Below are positions 43,512-52,284 of a stretch of 64,000 nucleotides of DNA, in pieces. Below the pieces are notes generated by a model. The model was not told where the DNA came from and made no database searches. It was given only the letters and a program-made list of their open reading frames with translations. Source of the DNA: Acetobacter sp. 46_36 (lineage in GTDB: Bacteria; Pseudomonadota; Alphaproteobacteria; RF32; CAG-239); the NCBI GenBank assembly GCA_001917135.1, contig MNTT01000016.1, positions 411,599 to 475,598 on the forward strand, written 5' to 3'. The translations under genes were made by a program, and so were the position numbers. The stretch's first letter is position 1. Each line of letters starts with the position of its first letter.

Positions 43512-43847
43512 CTAAAGCATAAAGCGCATCAGCATAATCAAATATGCATAAACGACAAATGCCGCAATCTTATACAGCAATACCGCTGCAGCGAGGGCTC
43601 CTCCAACGACAAAAAACTGTATCAGAACTGCGGCAAGAACAGCACAACCCAGTATCAGCAGCCAATAATAACGCTGTTTTGCCAGCAGCAGGGAAACAAC
43701 AACGGCAGAGGCTGCCAGATACGGATTCTGCATTGCGGCAAAAACAGAAGATACTGCCCCGGTTACCGGAGAAAATTTTATAACATAGGACACCAAAATT
43801 ATGGTAACGGCGGCAATAAAAATCATAAAACAAGTTTTTCGAGACAT
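43512..43847 (-). CDS. Small integral membrane protein
   Basis: 111 residues, almost entirely four hydrophobic helices (about 7-23, 44-55, 63-80, 85-108) with few charges. No motif to assign a role. It starts 11 bases after the methyltransferase stop, so the two are probably co-transcribed. Confidence 0.6.
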   Translation of the reverse strand: MSRKTCFMIFIAAVTIILVSYVIKFSPVTGAVSSVFAAMQNPYLAASAVVVSLLLAKQRYYWLLILGCAVLAAVLIQFFVVGGALAAAVLLYKIAAFVVYAYLIMLMRFML

Positions 43848-43858
43848 TTTTCTTTTCC

Positions 43859-44602
43859 TTACTTTTTGGTTTTGAATCTGGAGATTTTGGATTTGCCTGC
43901 ACCGGGCGTTTCTTTGCCGGCCTGAGATTTGGCTTTACGAGCTTGCGGTGCGGATTTTTCCGGCTGAGATTTGGCCTTGCCGTTGTGCGGGGCGGATTTC
44001 CGGGGTTGAACAGAATCTTTCTGAGAATGAGGCTTTTGATAAACGTAAATTTTTTCCGGAACGCCATAAATAGAAGATTCTATCTGTTTGATTTCATGTA
44101 AATGCCCAAGAGGAAACATTTCGGAAATAACAATGCAGTCCTGTTTAATTTCCTGAGCCAATTTTTTGCCCAACGGCTCGCCGGTTACTTTCAACACATA
44201 GCAGAGGATTAAGTCCATATCGGCATAGGACTGTTTCATATAATCCCCTTTGACAAAAGTGATGTTTTTCAGCCCGGCAGCTTTAATCTTTCCCATCGTC
44301 AGGGGAACGACATCCCACTCGTAGCCGGTAAACTGATGTTCGGGAAATTCTTTTGCCAACGGCAGGAGCAAAGCTCCGCTGCCGCAGCCCAAGTCGGTTA
44401 CTTTTAGCGGACGCTCGGCTTTTCTCAATACTTTTCTGGCTTCTTCCAAAATGTCTTCTTTGATTTTTCCGTACGAAGATACAAACGGCCCGTATCTCCC
44501 GCAGCCGCAGCGGATATAAGAATATACCTGATACAAAAGATAAACAATAGCCATAAAGCCGATAATAAGCGCCAACAGGGCGAGAATTCCGTTGCAACAC
44601 AT
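43859..44602 (-). CDS. Membrane-anchored class I SAM methyltransferase
   Basis: 247 residues. An N-terminal transmembrane helix (about 5-28) with several Cys (MCCNG, RCGCG) precedes a Rossmann domain with motif I VTDLGCGSGALLLPLA and acidic-loop FTGYEWD. The C-terminal 50 residues are a Lys/Pro/Ala/Ser low-complexity tail with repeated KSAP and KAKSQ units. The ATG at 44602 is supported by GGAG. Substrate unknown. Confidence 0.75.
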   Translation of the reverse strand: MCCNGILALLALIIGFMAIVYLLYQVYSYIRCGCGRYGPFVSSYGKIKEDILEEARKVLRKAERPLKVTDLGCGSGALLLPLAKEFPEHQFTGYEWDVVPLTMGKIKAAGLKNITFVKGDYMKQSYADMDLILCYVLKVTGEPLGKKLAQEIKQDCIVISEMFPLGHLHEIKQIESSIYGVPEKIYVYQKPHSQKDSVQPRKSAPHNGKAKSQPEKSAPQARKAKSQAGKETPGAGKSKISRFKTKK

Positions 44603-44817
44603 AATTTTGTTCTCCGTCTTATAAAAAAGGTTGCCTGTCACGCAGGCTTGGTTTACATATAATCTAAATTGCTTAAGAAAAGATTTAAGCGACAACAGGT
44701 TAGAAAGGTATAATATAAGTAAGGATGCTTAATACGGATTAAGAAACATAAGGCTGGTCAAACATATAATACAGATTAAAAAAGTATAACGACAAATGAG
44801 AGGAAACGGAGATTTTT

Positions 44818-45540
44818 ATGGCAAAGACTTACAAGAGAATTTTGTTTTTAACCGGAGCGGGAATTTCCGCCGAATCCGGCCTAGCCACGTTCAGAAGCGA
44901 AAACGGGCTATGGAACAACCACCGTGTTGAAGATGTGGCAACAATTGAAGCATATTACCGTAATCAAGATTACGTCCACGATTTTTATAACAACATGAAA
45001 CCTGAACTTTGGAATGCGAAGCCCAACGCCGGACATCTGGCAATTACGCGGCTGCAGCAGGAGTATCCGGGCGAGGTTCATATTATAACGCAGAACATCG
45101 ACACCTTACATGAAAAAGCCAAAAGCAAAAACGTCATCCATATCCACGGGCAGATTAACCAGGCTGTCTGCATGAACTGCGGACACGTTCTGGAAACCTG
45201 GGGCGACGTTACCTCGGAAACGGTTTGCGAGGACTGCCATATTATGGGAATGATGAAGCCCAATATCGTTTTCTTCGGCGAAAATCTGCTTTATATGGAT
45301 AAGGTGGAAAGGCTTTTAAGCACATCTGACCTGTTCGTGTCCGTGGGAACGTCCGGCGTGGTTTATCCGGCAGCCGGATTTGTACAGACTGCCAAGTATT
45401 ATGGGGCTGATACGCTTGAATTTAATCTTGAACCGACGTCAAACAACTTCTATTTTGACAGGCATATTATGGGTAAGGCCGGCGATACGCTGCCGCAATT
45501 TGTCAGCGAACTGCTGGAGATGCCGCGGCAGGACAGTTGA
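44818..45540 (+). CDS. Sir2-family NAD-dependent deacylase (paralogue 1)
   Basis: 240 residues. NAD-binding GAGISAESGLATFR, TQNIDTLHEKA and catalytic His in IHGQI are intact, and a four-Cys zinc site is present (CMNC and CEDC). CobB-type desuccinylases carry Tyr-x-x-Arg; the matching stretch here reads FYNNMKPEL, so the Arg is missing and deacetylation (or another acyl preference) is more likely. A second paralogue lies at 48198. The last 38 bases overlap the convergent glycosyltransferase gene. Confidence 0.88.
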   Translation: MAKTYKRILFLTGAGISAESGLATFRSENGLWNNHRVEDVATIEAYYRNQDYVHDFYNNMKPELWNAKPNAGHLAITRLQQEYPGEVHIITQNIDTLHEKAKSKNVIHIHGQINQAVCMNCGHVLETWGDVTSETVCEDCHIMGMMKPNIVFFGENLLYMDKVERLLSTSDLFVSVGTSGVVYPAAGFVQTAKYYGADTLEFNLEPTSNNFYFDRHIMGKAGDTLPQFVSELLEMPRQDS

Positions 45541-46396
45541 TATCAAAAAGCTTTTGCATAAAAGCCGGGGAAAATATATTCTTTTCAGATATAAGTTTTA
45601 ATTTACCGCAACTGTCGGCGGCATAAAACGCGTCCGGTTTTTCCGGCAGAAAGGCCTTGCCGATTTTTTTACGGACGGCAGCATTGGCCTCTTCATAGCT
45701 GATACCGTAATATTTTGTGCTGGCGCCGTTTCTTGCCAATACATCATCAGGAAGCGCGGCAAACTTCCCGCCGGCAAACAGTATTTTCAGCCAAAAATCC
45801 CAGTCTTCCGACGCTTTCAACTCTTCGTCATACCGAATGCCGTGTTTTGCGGCAAAACTGCGGCGGTACATTACATTGGCATTGCCGAAATTATTGTATT
45901 GTATCAGCCCGGCTGCAATTTCATCATGATTTTGCGGAATGCGCGGCAACCCTGCTATCTGCCCGGCAACAGCCGCAATATCAGAATGTTGTTCAAGGTA
46001 AGAGACCTGTCCGGACATCCGTTCCAGAAAGCTCCGATCATCGTCATCCATAATCATAATATATTTTCCACGCGCCAGAGATGCCGCCCGGTTACGGGAA
46101 AAAGCAATTCCCCGGTTGCGGTCATTGCGATAATAGCGAATACGAGAATCATTATAGTGTGCGACGACTTCATCGGTATCGTCCGACGAACCGTCGTTTA
46201 TGATGATAAATTCAAAATCAGAAAAAGTCTGCGACAAAATGCTCTCTATCGCCTGCGGCAGCATTTCTGCCCGCTGATAGGTAAGCATAACCACAGATAC
46301 TGCCGGCGTTTTCTGCCGACGGTATCTGCTGCCGTAACATAACACGCCGAATGCGGCAATCAGAACAAAGGCGATTGCTATCAGGCGCTTTTTCAT
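45503..46396 (-). CDS. Family 2 glycosyltransferase with N-terminal membrane anchor
   Basis: 297 residues. A hydrophobic helix at about 5-22 is followed by a GT-A fold: VSVVMLTYQRAEMLPQAIESIL, FEFIIINDGSSDDT, and the metal-binding DDDD of KYIMIMDDDD; KASEDWDFW supplies the later acidic site. Most GT2 enzymes lack such an N-terminal anchor. Acceptor unknown. The 3' ends of this gene and the Sir2 gene overlap by 38 bases. Confidence 0.82.
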   Translation of the reverse strand: MKKRLIAIAFVLIAAFGVLCYGSRYRRQKTPAVSVVMLTYQRAEMLPQAIESILSQTFSDFEFIIINDGSSDDTDEVVAHYNDSRIRYYRNDRNRGIAFSRNRAASLARGKYIMIMDDDDRSFLERMSGQVSYLEQHSDIAAVAGQIAGLPRIPQNHDEIAAGLIQYNNFGNANVMYRRSFAAKHGIRYDEELKASEDWDFWLKILFAGGKFAALPDDVLARNGASTKYYGISYEEANAAVRKKIGKAFLPEKPDAFYAADSCGKLKLISEKNIFSPAFMQKLFDINCPAAASPAVR

Positions 46397-46399
46397 ATT

Positions 46400-46849
46400 T
46401 TACTGGGCAATAATGCGGGTCGTATTGCCAAACAAAACCAGACAACGCTGGCCGACGCCGAGCGCCTGCCCCGTTCCCTGCGTAACGCTGATTACCTGAC
46501 CGTTGTCAAGCTTGACGATATATTCCAAGCCGGTCTGGGAACTCAGCCCTTTTTCTGCGGCATCACCAACAAGACCGCCAAGCAATGCGCCGCCAACCGC
46601 TCCCAGCGTATGTGCGGTGCTGCCGCCGCCGATGGTAGAACCGGCTACGCCGCCGGCAATGCCGCCGATAAGCGTTCCGGCGCCGGAATCGCTGTTTACG
46701 CCCACCTGCCGCACACTTAATACCGTGCACTGGGAAACTGTTGAAACTTTTCCGGCCTGATTGGTATTATAATGGTCGGAATTGATGTTATCGGCACAGC
46801 CTGCCAGCAAAAACGGCAAGACAGCCAGCCCTATAATTTTTTTATACAT
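46400..46849 (-). CDS. Glycine-zipper outer-membrane lipoprotein (SlyB/Pcp-like)
   Basis: 149 residues. A lipobox (LLAGC) puts lipidated Cys near residue 18. The central hydrophobic glycine zipper (GTLIGGIAGGVAGSTIGGG ... GAVGGALLGGLVGDAAEKG) forms a two-helix hairpin, and the C-terminal beta domain is YIVKLDNGQVISVTQ. These proteins stabilise the outer-membrane-peptidoglycan interface. The ATG at 46849 follows GAGGAG. Confidence 0.85.
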   Translation of the reverse strand: MYKKIIGLAVLPFLLAGCADNINSDHYNTNQAGKVSTVSQCTVLSVRQVGVNSDSGAGTLIGGIAGGVAGSTIGGGSTAHTLGAVGGALLGGLVGDAAEKGLSSQTGLEYIVKLDNGQVISVTQGTGQALGVGQRCLVLFGNTTRIIAQ

Positions 46850-46929
46850 ACACACATCTCCTCTTTAGATAAGTTTGGTATAATGTAATCCATTATTTTC
46901 GGTTGTCAATATTTTTCGCCGCAAACAGA

Positions 46930-47031
46930 CTGTTTCAAAGTATGCTCTATTCCAAAATACGGACTACTCCCAAATAAGGATTGTTTTACAATGCGGACTG
47001 CTTCAAAATACGGGCTGTTTCAAAATTCCGC
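46930..47031. repeat. Six tandem degenerate 17-bp repeats
   Basis: Six consecutive 17-base units start at 46930, 46947, 46964, 46981, 46998 and 47015; consensus CTGTTYCAAAATACGGA. The last unit includes the stop codon of the dehydrogenase gene (TGA at 47022-47020). Confidence 0.8.
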
Positions 47032-47949
47032 GCCAAGTTCTTCCAAAATGCGTTTTTCGTGTTCAGGCTGATCCTGCTTGGCTTCAATGACGTCTTTGCG
47101 GATTTTCTGCGTACGCTTAAACAAATCAAACAGCTTATCTCCCTCATCCCAGCGAATATTACGTTCAAGGGCTATTAAATCTTCAACAAAACGCTGTATC
47201 AGTTCCAAAACCGTCTGCTTGTTGGTCAAAAAGACATCGCGCCACATTGTCGGGTCAGAACCGGCAATACGCGTAAAATCGCGGAAGCCGCCGGCGGAAT
47301 ATTTGATAATTTCCTTATGTTCATATCCCTCCAAATCGGCAACGGTGCCGACAATAGAATATGCAATCAGCTGCGGCAGGTGCGATACGGCGGCCATAAC
47401 CTTATCATGATGCGCAGGTTCCATCGTATCTACCTTCATGCCGCAATGCTCCCACATTGCCGTCAGGCGGGCAACGGCATCAGATGAAGAATTTTCATCC
47501 GGCGTCAAAATGCACCAACGCCCTTTAAACAGCGAGGCAAAACCGTTTTCGGGTCCGGACTTTTCTGTACCGGCAACAGGATGCCCTCCGACAACAACCA
47601 TACCGTTGTGCCGGTTTAAATATTTTTCCATTTCGCGCAAGCTGTATTGTTTAACCGAACCGACGTCGGTAATGACTGTTCCTTTTTTCAGAAACGGTGC
47701 ACTCTCCCGTGCCAATGCGCCAAATGCGCAGACCGGCGTGGCGAATACGACCAAATCGGCGCCTTTGACGGCTTCGCACAGATTACCGGCATAAATATCG
47801 GCCAAATCCAGTTCGCGGGCTTTTTGCAGATTGGCAGAATTTTTATCGTAAACAGCCAGCGTTTTAACATCGCTGTTTTGCTTAAGGCAACGGGCAAGCG
47901 AAGAACCAATCAAGCCGATGCCCAAAATTGCCGCTTTTTCAAATAGCAT
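47020..47949 (-). CDS. tyrC: Prephenate/arogenate dehydrogenase
   Basis: 309 residues. NAD(P)-binding AILGIGLIGSSLARCL at the start, then FATPV, ITDVGSVKQ, VGGHPVAGTEKSGPENGFASLF and the helical dimerisation domain with HLPQLIAYSI and GGFRDFTRIAGSDPTMW. It oxidatively decarboxylates prephenate or arogenate in tyrosine synthesis. The sequence does not tell which. No chorismate mutase domain is fused. It is transcribed divergently from Sir2 paralogue 2 through a symmetric promoter region. Confidence 0.9.
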   Translation of the reverse strand: MLFEKAAILGIGLIGSSLARCLKQNSDVKTLAVYDKNSANLQKARELDLADIYAGNLCEAVKGADLVVFATPVCAFGALARESAPFLKKGTVITDVGSVKQYSLREMEKYLNRHNGMVVVGGHPVAGTEKSGPENGFASLFKGRWCILTPDENSSSDAVARLTAMWEHCGMKVDTMEPAHHDKVMAAVSHLPQLIAYSIVGTVADLEGYEHKEIIKYSAGGFRDFTRIAGSDPTMWRDVFLTNKQTVLELIQRFVEDLIALERNIRWDEGDKLFDLFKRTQKIRKDVIEAKQDQPEHEKRILEELGAEF

Positions 47950-47996
47950 CCTGATTTCCTTTTATTTGCTTTGGATAAAACAACGAACCGAGGCGA

Positions 47997-48091
47997 ACTG
48001 TAGCCAAATCCGGAACGTTTGTCAACATCTGTTTTGCCGCCGGTACCTGATTTGGATATTTTGTTGACAAACGGCACAAAAAACGTATTAT
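47997..48091. promoter_or_regulatory. Divergent promoters joined by a 12-bp inverted repeat
   Basis: CGTTTGTCAACA (48016-48027) is the exact reverse complement of TGTTGACAAACG (48062-48073). Each arm contains a TTGACA -35. Leftward: -35 at 48025-48020, 17-base spacer, TACAGT at 48002-47997 (dehydrogenase). Rightward: -35 at 48064-48069, 16-base spacer, TATTAT at 48086-48091 (Sir2). Confidence 0.65.
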
Positions 48092-48197
48092 ATGCTTATT
48101 CCGATAAATATATGTTTTATTATTTTGAAACGGCAAAAGACTGTTTCACGAAGGAATGAGCCCAGGGAGCCAACCTCGTAAAAAAAAGTCTAAATTT

Positions 48198-48908
48198 ATG
48201 CAATTCCAATACCGTAAAATTGTATTTCTGACCGGTGCCGGCATTTCCGCCGAATCCGGGCTATCGCTCTTCCGCGGAAAAAACGGATTGTGGAACAACC
48301 GCAATCCCGAAGAGGTGGCAACGGCGGAAGCCCTTTTGCAACGACGCAGTGACGTGCTTGACTTTTATAACGGGTTAAGGCACGACATGGCTGAAGCAAA
48401 GCCCAATGCCGCCCATTTGGCAATCAGCCGGCTACAGCAGGGCTATTCAGGAGAAGTATATATCCTGACGCAAAACATGGATACCCTGCACGAAAAGGCG
48501 GGCAGTGAAAATGTGTATCACATTCACGGACAAATTAACAAAATCCGATGCTCACATTGCCATAATGTCTGGGAAACATGGAATGATATCACGCCGGATA
48601 TGCCCTGCCCTTTTTGCCGCGCCGAGAAATCGCTGCGGCCGGACATTGTCTTCTTTGGCGAAGAAATAATGTTCACTTCTGTTGCGGAAGACCTGCTGCG
48701 CTGCGCCGACCTCTTCGTTGCGGTCGGAACGTCAGGAGAAATTCCTCCCGCTTCTCGTTTTGTCTGGGAAGCTTGGAAAAACGGCGCCAAAACGCTTGCT
48801 TTTAATTTGGAACCACCGGCCAACAGCGTTTGTTTTGACCGTCTGGTTTTAGGCAAGGCGGATGAAACGCTGCCGGAATTTATCAAAAATCAGTTTATGA
48901 CGGTTTAA
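48198..48908 (+). CDS. Sir2-family NAD-dependent deacylase (paralogue 2)
   Basis: 236 residues, clearly related to the gene at 44818 over its whole length. GAGISAESGLSLFR, TQNMDTLHEKA, HIHGQI and the zinc Cys pairs (CSHC and CPFC) are intact. The desuccinylase Tyr-x-x-Arg position reads FYNGLRHDM, with Leu at Tyr+3 and Arg one place later. The start at 48198 is chosen by alignment with paralogue 1; no good ribosome site is visible for it or for an ATG at 48156. Confidence 0.87.
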   Translation: MQFQYRKIVFLTGAGISAESGLSLFRGKNGLWNNRNPEEVATAEALLQRRSDVLDFYNGLRHDMAEAKPNAAHLAISRLQQGYSGEVYILTQNMDTLHEKAGSENVYHIHGQINKIRCSHCHNVWETWNDITPDMPCPFCRAEKSLRPDIVFFGEEIMFTSVAEDLLRCADLFVAVGTSGEIPPASRFVWEAWKNGAKTLAFNLEPPANSVCFDRLVLGKADETLPEFIKNQFMTV

Positions 48909-48945
48909 TTACCGTTTATTTACCGAAATTACAAGTTCCGACACA

Positions 48946-48976
48946 CAGGTTCAGCCATGCGGCTGAACCTGTTTTT
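48946..48976 (+). terminator. Terminator after Sir2 paralogue 2
   Basis: CAGGTTCAGCC (48946-48956) and GGCTGAACCTG (48961-48971) with ATGC loop, followed by T5. Confidence 0.9.
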
Positions 48977-48977
48977 A

Positions 48978-49853
48978 TTAGTAGCTGACGATAACGGTAT
49001 ATTGACCGCTGTATTCTCCTTCAGGCGTATCGGCAGGCACATTCAACGTTGCACCGACATTCATATTCTGCCGCTCTGCCTCCAGCGGAAAAGATAATCC
49101 CGTATCCGCCGTAAAATCGCTGACGACCATACCGCCGCCGATATCTACAGATGACGGAAACGTTACATTTACCTTACGGCCGGCTATCCCCTCAAGCTGA
49201 AAAACGCCGTTGGACGCTTTTGACGAGTGTAAATGTATGTTTCCGGAACTTCGGCGACTGCCGTTATAATCTACCGTAACGGTACTGTCCGCAGCCGGAG
49301 AAACCAATGTGCCGAAATCAAGAGATTGTGTTTCACGGATGCCTATTTTTTCCTCGATAATCAACGAGACCCGAATCGGCGTATTAAAACCGCTATAGTA
49401 GCCATTTACCGTTGGATTGACATAATAGGTCGTTGAGTATGTTCCCGGTTCGCACATCCCGGTTATGCGCAGGGTCGCGCCGATATATACATCCTGTTCG
49501 GACGGACCGCCGACATACAGGTTAAACTGCTGCGGGTTATAGGTATGGTTATATATTTCAAATTTGCAGCCAATGCCTTCCTCATAGATGGAATATGTAT
49601 CCGGCATTTTCACCATTACGTCCTGTTTCGTATCTTCCAAAGAATAATGTATTATTCCCGCCACTCCGTTGGAAACGCGCCCGCCTACCGCTGTAACACT
49701 GCCGTCAGGCGATAAATAAATTTCGGCATTTTCCGAAGTTTGAGTAAACTTTCCGAAACTTACATCCTGTTTTTTTACGGCATATTGTGCGGCCATACAA
49801 TATGCCGGCAGCAAGATAAACAATAAAACAGTAAAATAGAACTTCTTACGCAT
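48978..49853 (-). CDS. Two-domain DUF4402-type protein, orphan adhesin-like
   Basis: 291 residues with a signal peptide (cleavage near CMA-A). It has the same plan as the protein at 11054: an N-terminal divergent domain with two Cys (GIGCKFEIYN and ITGMCEPGTY) and a C-terminal DUF4402 domain (SLDFGTLVSP, VSDFTADTG, MNVGATLNVPADTPEGEYSG, final VIVSY). It lies 33 kb from the chaperone and usher genes and has no secretion partner nearby, so it may use the 12-15 kb machinery as an alternative tip. Confidence 0.72.
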   Translation of the reverse strand: MRKKFYFTVLLFILLPAYCMAAQYAVKKQDVSFGKFTQTSENAEIYLSPDGSVTAVGGRVSNGVAGIIHYSLEDTKQDVMVKMPDTYSIYEEGIGCKFEIYNHTYNPQQFNLYVGGPSEQDVYIGATLRITGMCEPGTYSTTYYVNPTVNGYYSGFNTPIRVSLIIEEKIGIRETQSLDFGTLVSPAADSTVTVDYNGSRRSSGNIHLHSSKASNGVFQLEGIAGRKVNVTFPSSVDIGGGMVVSDFTADTGLSFPLEAERQNMNVGATLNVPADTPEGEYSGQYTVIVSY

Positions 49854-50039
49854 AACGACTCACCTGCTGAAAAAAAACGGTCATTTTAATTCAGCAGTTT
49901 TATGTTACTCTGCCGCTGTGCAAAAACAATACTTTAGTCTTGCCGGGCATAAAACTTTATGTGTAGAAAATTAATGACCGTTTTTTATCACAAGTAAGAA
50001 TTTATAAAAGCGAAATTTATCAAGAACTTTTTACATTCA

Positions 50040-50076
50040 GAAAATAAAAAACAGCCGGAATTAAATTCCGGCTGTT
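50040..50076 (-). terminator. Terminator of rpsB-tsf
   Basis: ACAGCCGGAATT and AATTCCGGCTGT (50051-50076) form the stem; on the minus strand it is followed by a T-run. Confidence 0.8.
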
Positions 50077-50155
50077 CTCATTCAGGTTTGGCACAATTTT
50101 ATACCTTACAGCATTATTTTTGTGCCACACGGCATTTATGCATTAAAGCCAAAGC

Positions 50156-51088
50156 TTATGCGGACTTGCCGAGCTGAGCTGTAACTTCGGCTGCAAAGTC
50201 TTCTTCTTTCTTCTGCAGGCCTTCGCCAAGTTTGAAGCATATAAAACCGCCGAGTTTAACGTCGGTGTTGTTTTCTTTAGCAAATTCGGCAACAATGTCT
50301 TTTACCTTCTTATCCGGGTCCATAATGTATGCCTGTTCTTCCAAGACAACTTCTTCATAGTACTTGCGGATGCGGCCTTCAACCATTTTTTCAACGATGT
50401 TTGCCGGCTTGCCGGAAGCCAGAGCCTGCTCGCTGAAAATATTCTTTTCGCGTTCAACGGCTTCAGCCGGAACTTCGGCAATTGTCATCGCAATCGGGTT
50501 GGTGGCAGCAATGTGCATAGCGATGTGTTTGCCCAGTTCCTGCATTTTAGCCTTATCGGCATTGCCTTCAACAGCAACCAAAACGCCGATTTTACCAAGA
50601 TTCGGACGAACGGCGTTATGAATGTAGGAGCAGACGACGCCATTGGCGGCACTCAGATAAGCGGCGCGGCGCAGATTCATATTTTCACCGATTTTAGCAA
50701 TCATATCCGTCAAAATCGTTCCCATATCTTTGCCGGTTACCGGGCAGGTGAAAGCTTTCAGGCCTTCAACATCGCCCTTGACAGCCAGAGCAGCCTTGGC
50801 GGCATTTTCAACATAATCCTGAAAAATATCGGTCTTGGCAACGAAGTCGGTTTCGGAGTTTACTTCAACAACCGCACCGGCATTGCCTTCTACATATACG
50901 GATACCAGACCTTCTGCGGCGATACGGCTGGCTTTTTTGGCAGCGGAAGCCAGGCCTTTTTTGCGGAGCCAGTCAATTGCCTCTTCCATATTGCCATTGG
51001 TTTCAACCAGCGCCTTTTTGCAATCCAACATGCCGGCACCGGAGGTCTCTCTTAAACTTTTTACCAGAGCTGCGGTAATTTCTGCCAT
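50156..51088 (-). CDS. tsf: Elongation factor Ts
   Basis: 310 residues. N-terminal UBA-like domain with ITAALVKSLRETSGAGMLDCKKAL and the TDFVAK motif (SETDFVAKTDIF) that contacts EF-Tu, then the core repeats and a C-terminal module. It exchanges GDP on EF-Tu. The ATG at 51088 gives MAEITAA. Follows rpsB by 95 bases, which include a 14-base T homopolymer. Confidence 0.96.
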   Translation of the reverse strand: MAEITAALVKSLRETSGAGMLDCKKALVETNGNMEEAIDWLRKKGLASAAKKASRIAAEGLVSVYVEGNAGAVVEVNSETDFVAKTDIFQDYVENAAKAALAVKGDVEGLKAFTCPVTGKDMGTILTDMIAKIGENMNLRRAAYLSAANGVVCSYIHNAVRPNLGKIGVLVAVEGNADKAKMQELGKHIAMHIAATNPIAMTIAEVPAEAVEREKNIFSEQALASGKPANIVEKMVEGRIRKYYEEVVLEEQAYIMDPDKKVKDIVAEFAKENNTDVKLGGFICFKLGEGLQKKEEDFAAEVTAQLGKSA

Positions 51089-51183
51089 TATCATTCCCCT
51101 TGTTTGATGTTCTAAATACGATAGTCTGGCGGCAGCCCGAAAGCCGCCGCCTGCTTTTTTTTTTTTTACACTACTTAATATAA

Positions 51184-51957
51184 TTAAGCGTTTTCTACAT
51201 TTTCAACGAATGCTTCGTCAGCCGCTGCATTTACGGCATCGTCAACTTTAACGCCCTGAGCAGCGATTTCCGCCTGCATACCGTCCAGAATTGCAGACGA
51301 AACGAGTTCGCAATACAGCTGGATGGCACGAATGGCATCGTCATTGCCCGGAACCGGGTAATCAACGTCATTCGGGTTTGCATTCGTATCGGTGATGCCG
51401 ATTACCGGGATACCCAGCTTTCTGGCTTCTTTAATCGCCAAAGCTTCTTTCGGCGTATCGATAACGAACAGCAAATCAGGCTGACCGCCCATATTTTTGA
51501 TACCATCCAAAGAAAGAGCCAACTTTTCCTGTTCTTTCTTGATGTTCTGCATTTCTTTCTTGGTATATCCGTCATAGGCGTTCTTTTCTTCCATTTCGTT
51601 TAATTTAACGAGACGGTTGATAGACTTGTTAACAGTTTTCCAGTTGGTGAGCATACCACCGAGCCAACGGTAGTTAACATAGTACTGTCCGCATCTTTCA
51701 GCGCTTTCCTTAACGATATCCTGAGCCTGGCGCTTGGTTGCAACAAACAGAACCTTGCCGCCTTTGGCCGCTACGTCGCGGGCAACTGCCAGCGCTGTGT
51801 AAAGCATCGGGTAAGTTTTCTGCAGGTCGATGATGTGAACGTTGTCTTTTTTGCCGTAAATATACGGAGCCATCTGCGGATTCCAACGACGGGCGTGGTG
51901 TCCGAAGTGTACGCCGGCTTCAACGAGCTGACGCAATGTAAAAGTAGGAAGTGTCAT
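51184..51957 (-). CDS. rpsB: 30S ribosomal protein S2
   Basis: 257 residues with [53 protein letters not shown] and [33 protein letters not shown]. The conserved order rpsB-tsf holds; pyrH and frr do not follow. Confidence 0.96.
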   Translation of the reverse strand: MTLPTFTLRQLVEAGVHFGHHARRWNPQMAPYIYGKKDNVHIIDLQKTYPMLYTALAVARDVAAKGGKVLFVATKRQAQDIVKESAERCGQYYVNYRWLGGMLTNWKTVNKSINRLVKLNEMEEKNAYDGYTKKEMQNIKKEQEKLALSLDGIKNMGGQPDLLFVIDTPKEALAIKEARKLGIPVIGITDTNANPNDVDYPVPGNDDAIRAIQLYCELVSSAILDGMQAEIAAQGVKVDDAVNAAADEAFVENVENA

Positions 51958-52284
51958 TTTTATTTTTCCTTATTTTCCGGTTAAACCTCCGCAGGATTTC
52001 GGCCTAAATCGCTTTAAGCACCGGAGCGTGAAGCCTGTCCTTTTCATCCGGGCAGACCGACGCCATTCCTGCGTGTGAATTACAAAAAACGGCGGGATTG
52101 CCGTTTTCGTTTATATTTATAAGGATAAAAGATTTAATTTGCAAGACTTTTTTTGTCATTCGGGCAAAAAAAAGCCGTATTTTCCGCCCCTTTATGCAAA
52201 GGAGGGAAAATACGGGTTCACAAGGTTCGAACACCGGCCGTCCGGGAGGTATCCGCACACGGGCAGAACACGCTTTTTTATGCC
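51958..52284 (-). other. Intergenic region with two terminator-like hairpins
   Basis: AAAACGGC/GCCGTTTT lies near 52086-52106. CCGTATTTTCC (52175-52185) pairs with GGAAAATACGG (52205-52215); on the minus strand this ends in eight T and terminates the 52285 gene. No coding gene is seen. Confidence 0.7.

Noticed and set aside
52213..52262. GGTTCGAAC motif resembling a tRNA T-arm
   Set aside because: No 5-bp stem flanks the loop on either strand, and no anticodon or acceptor stems can be drawn.
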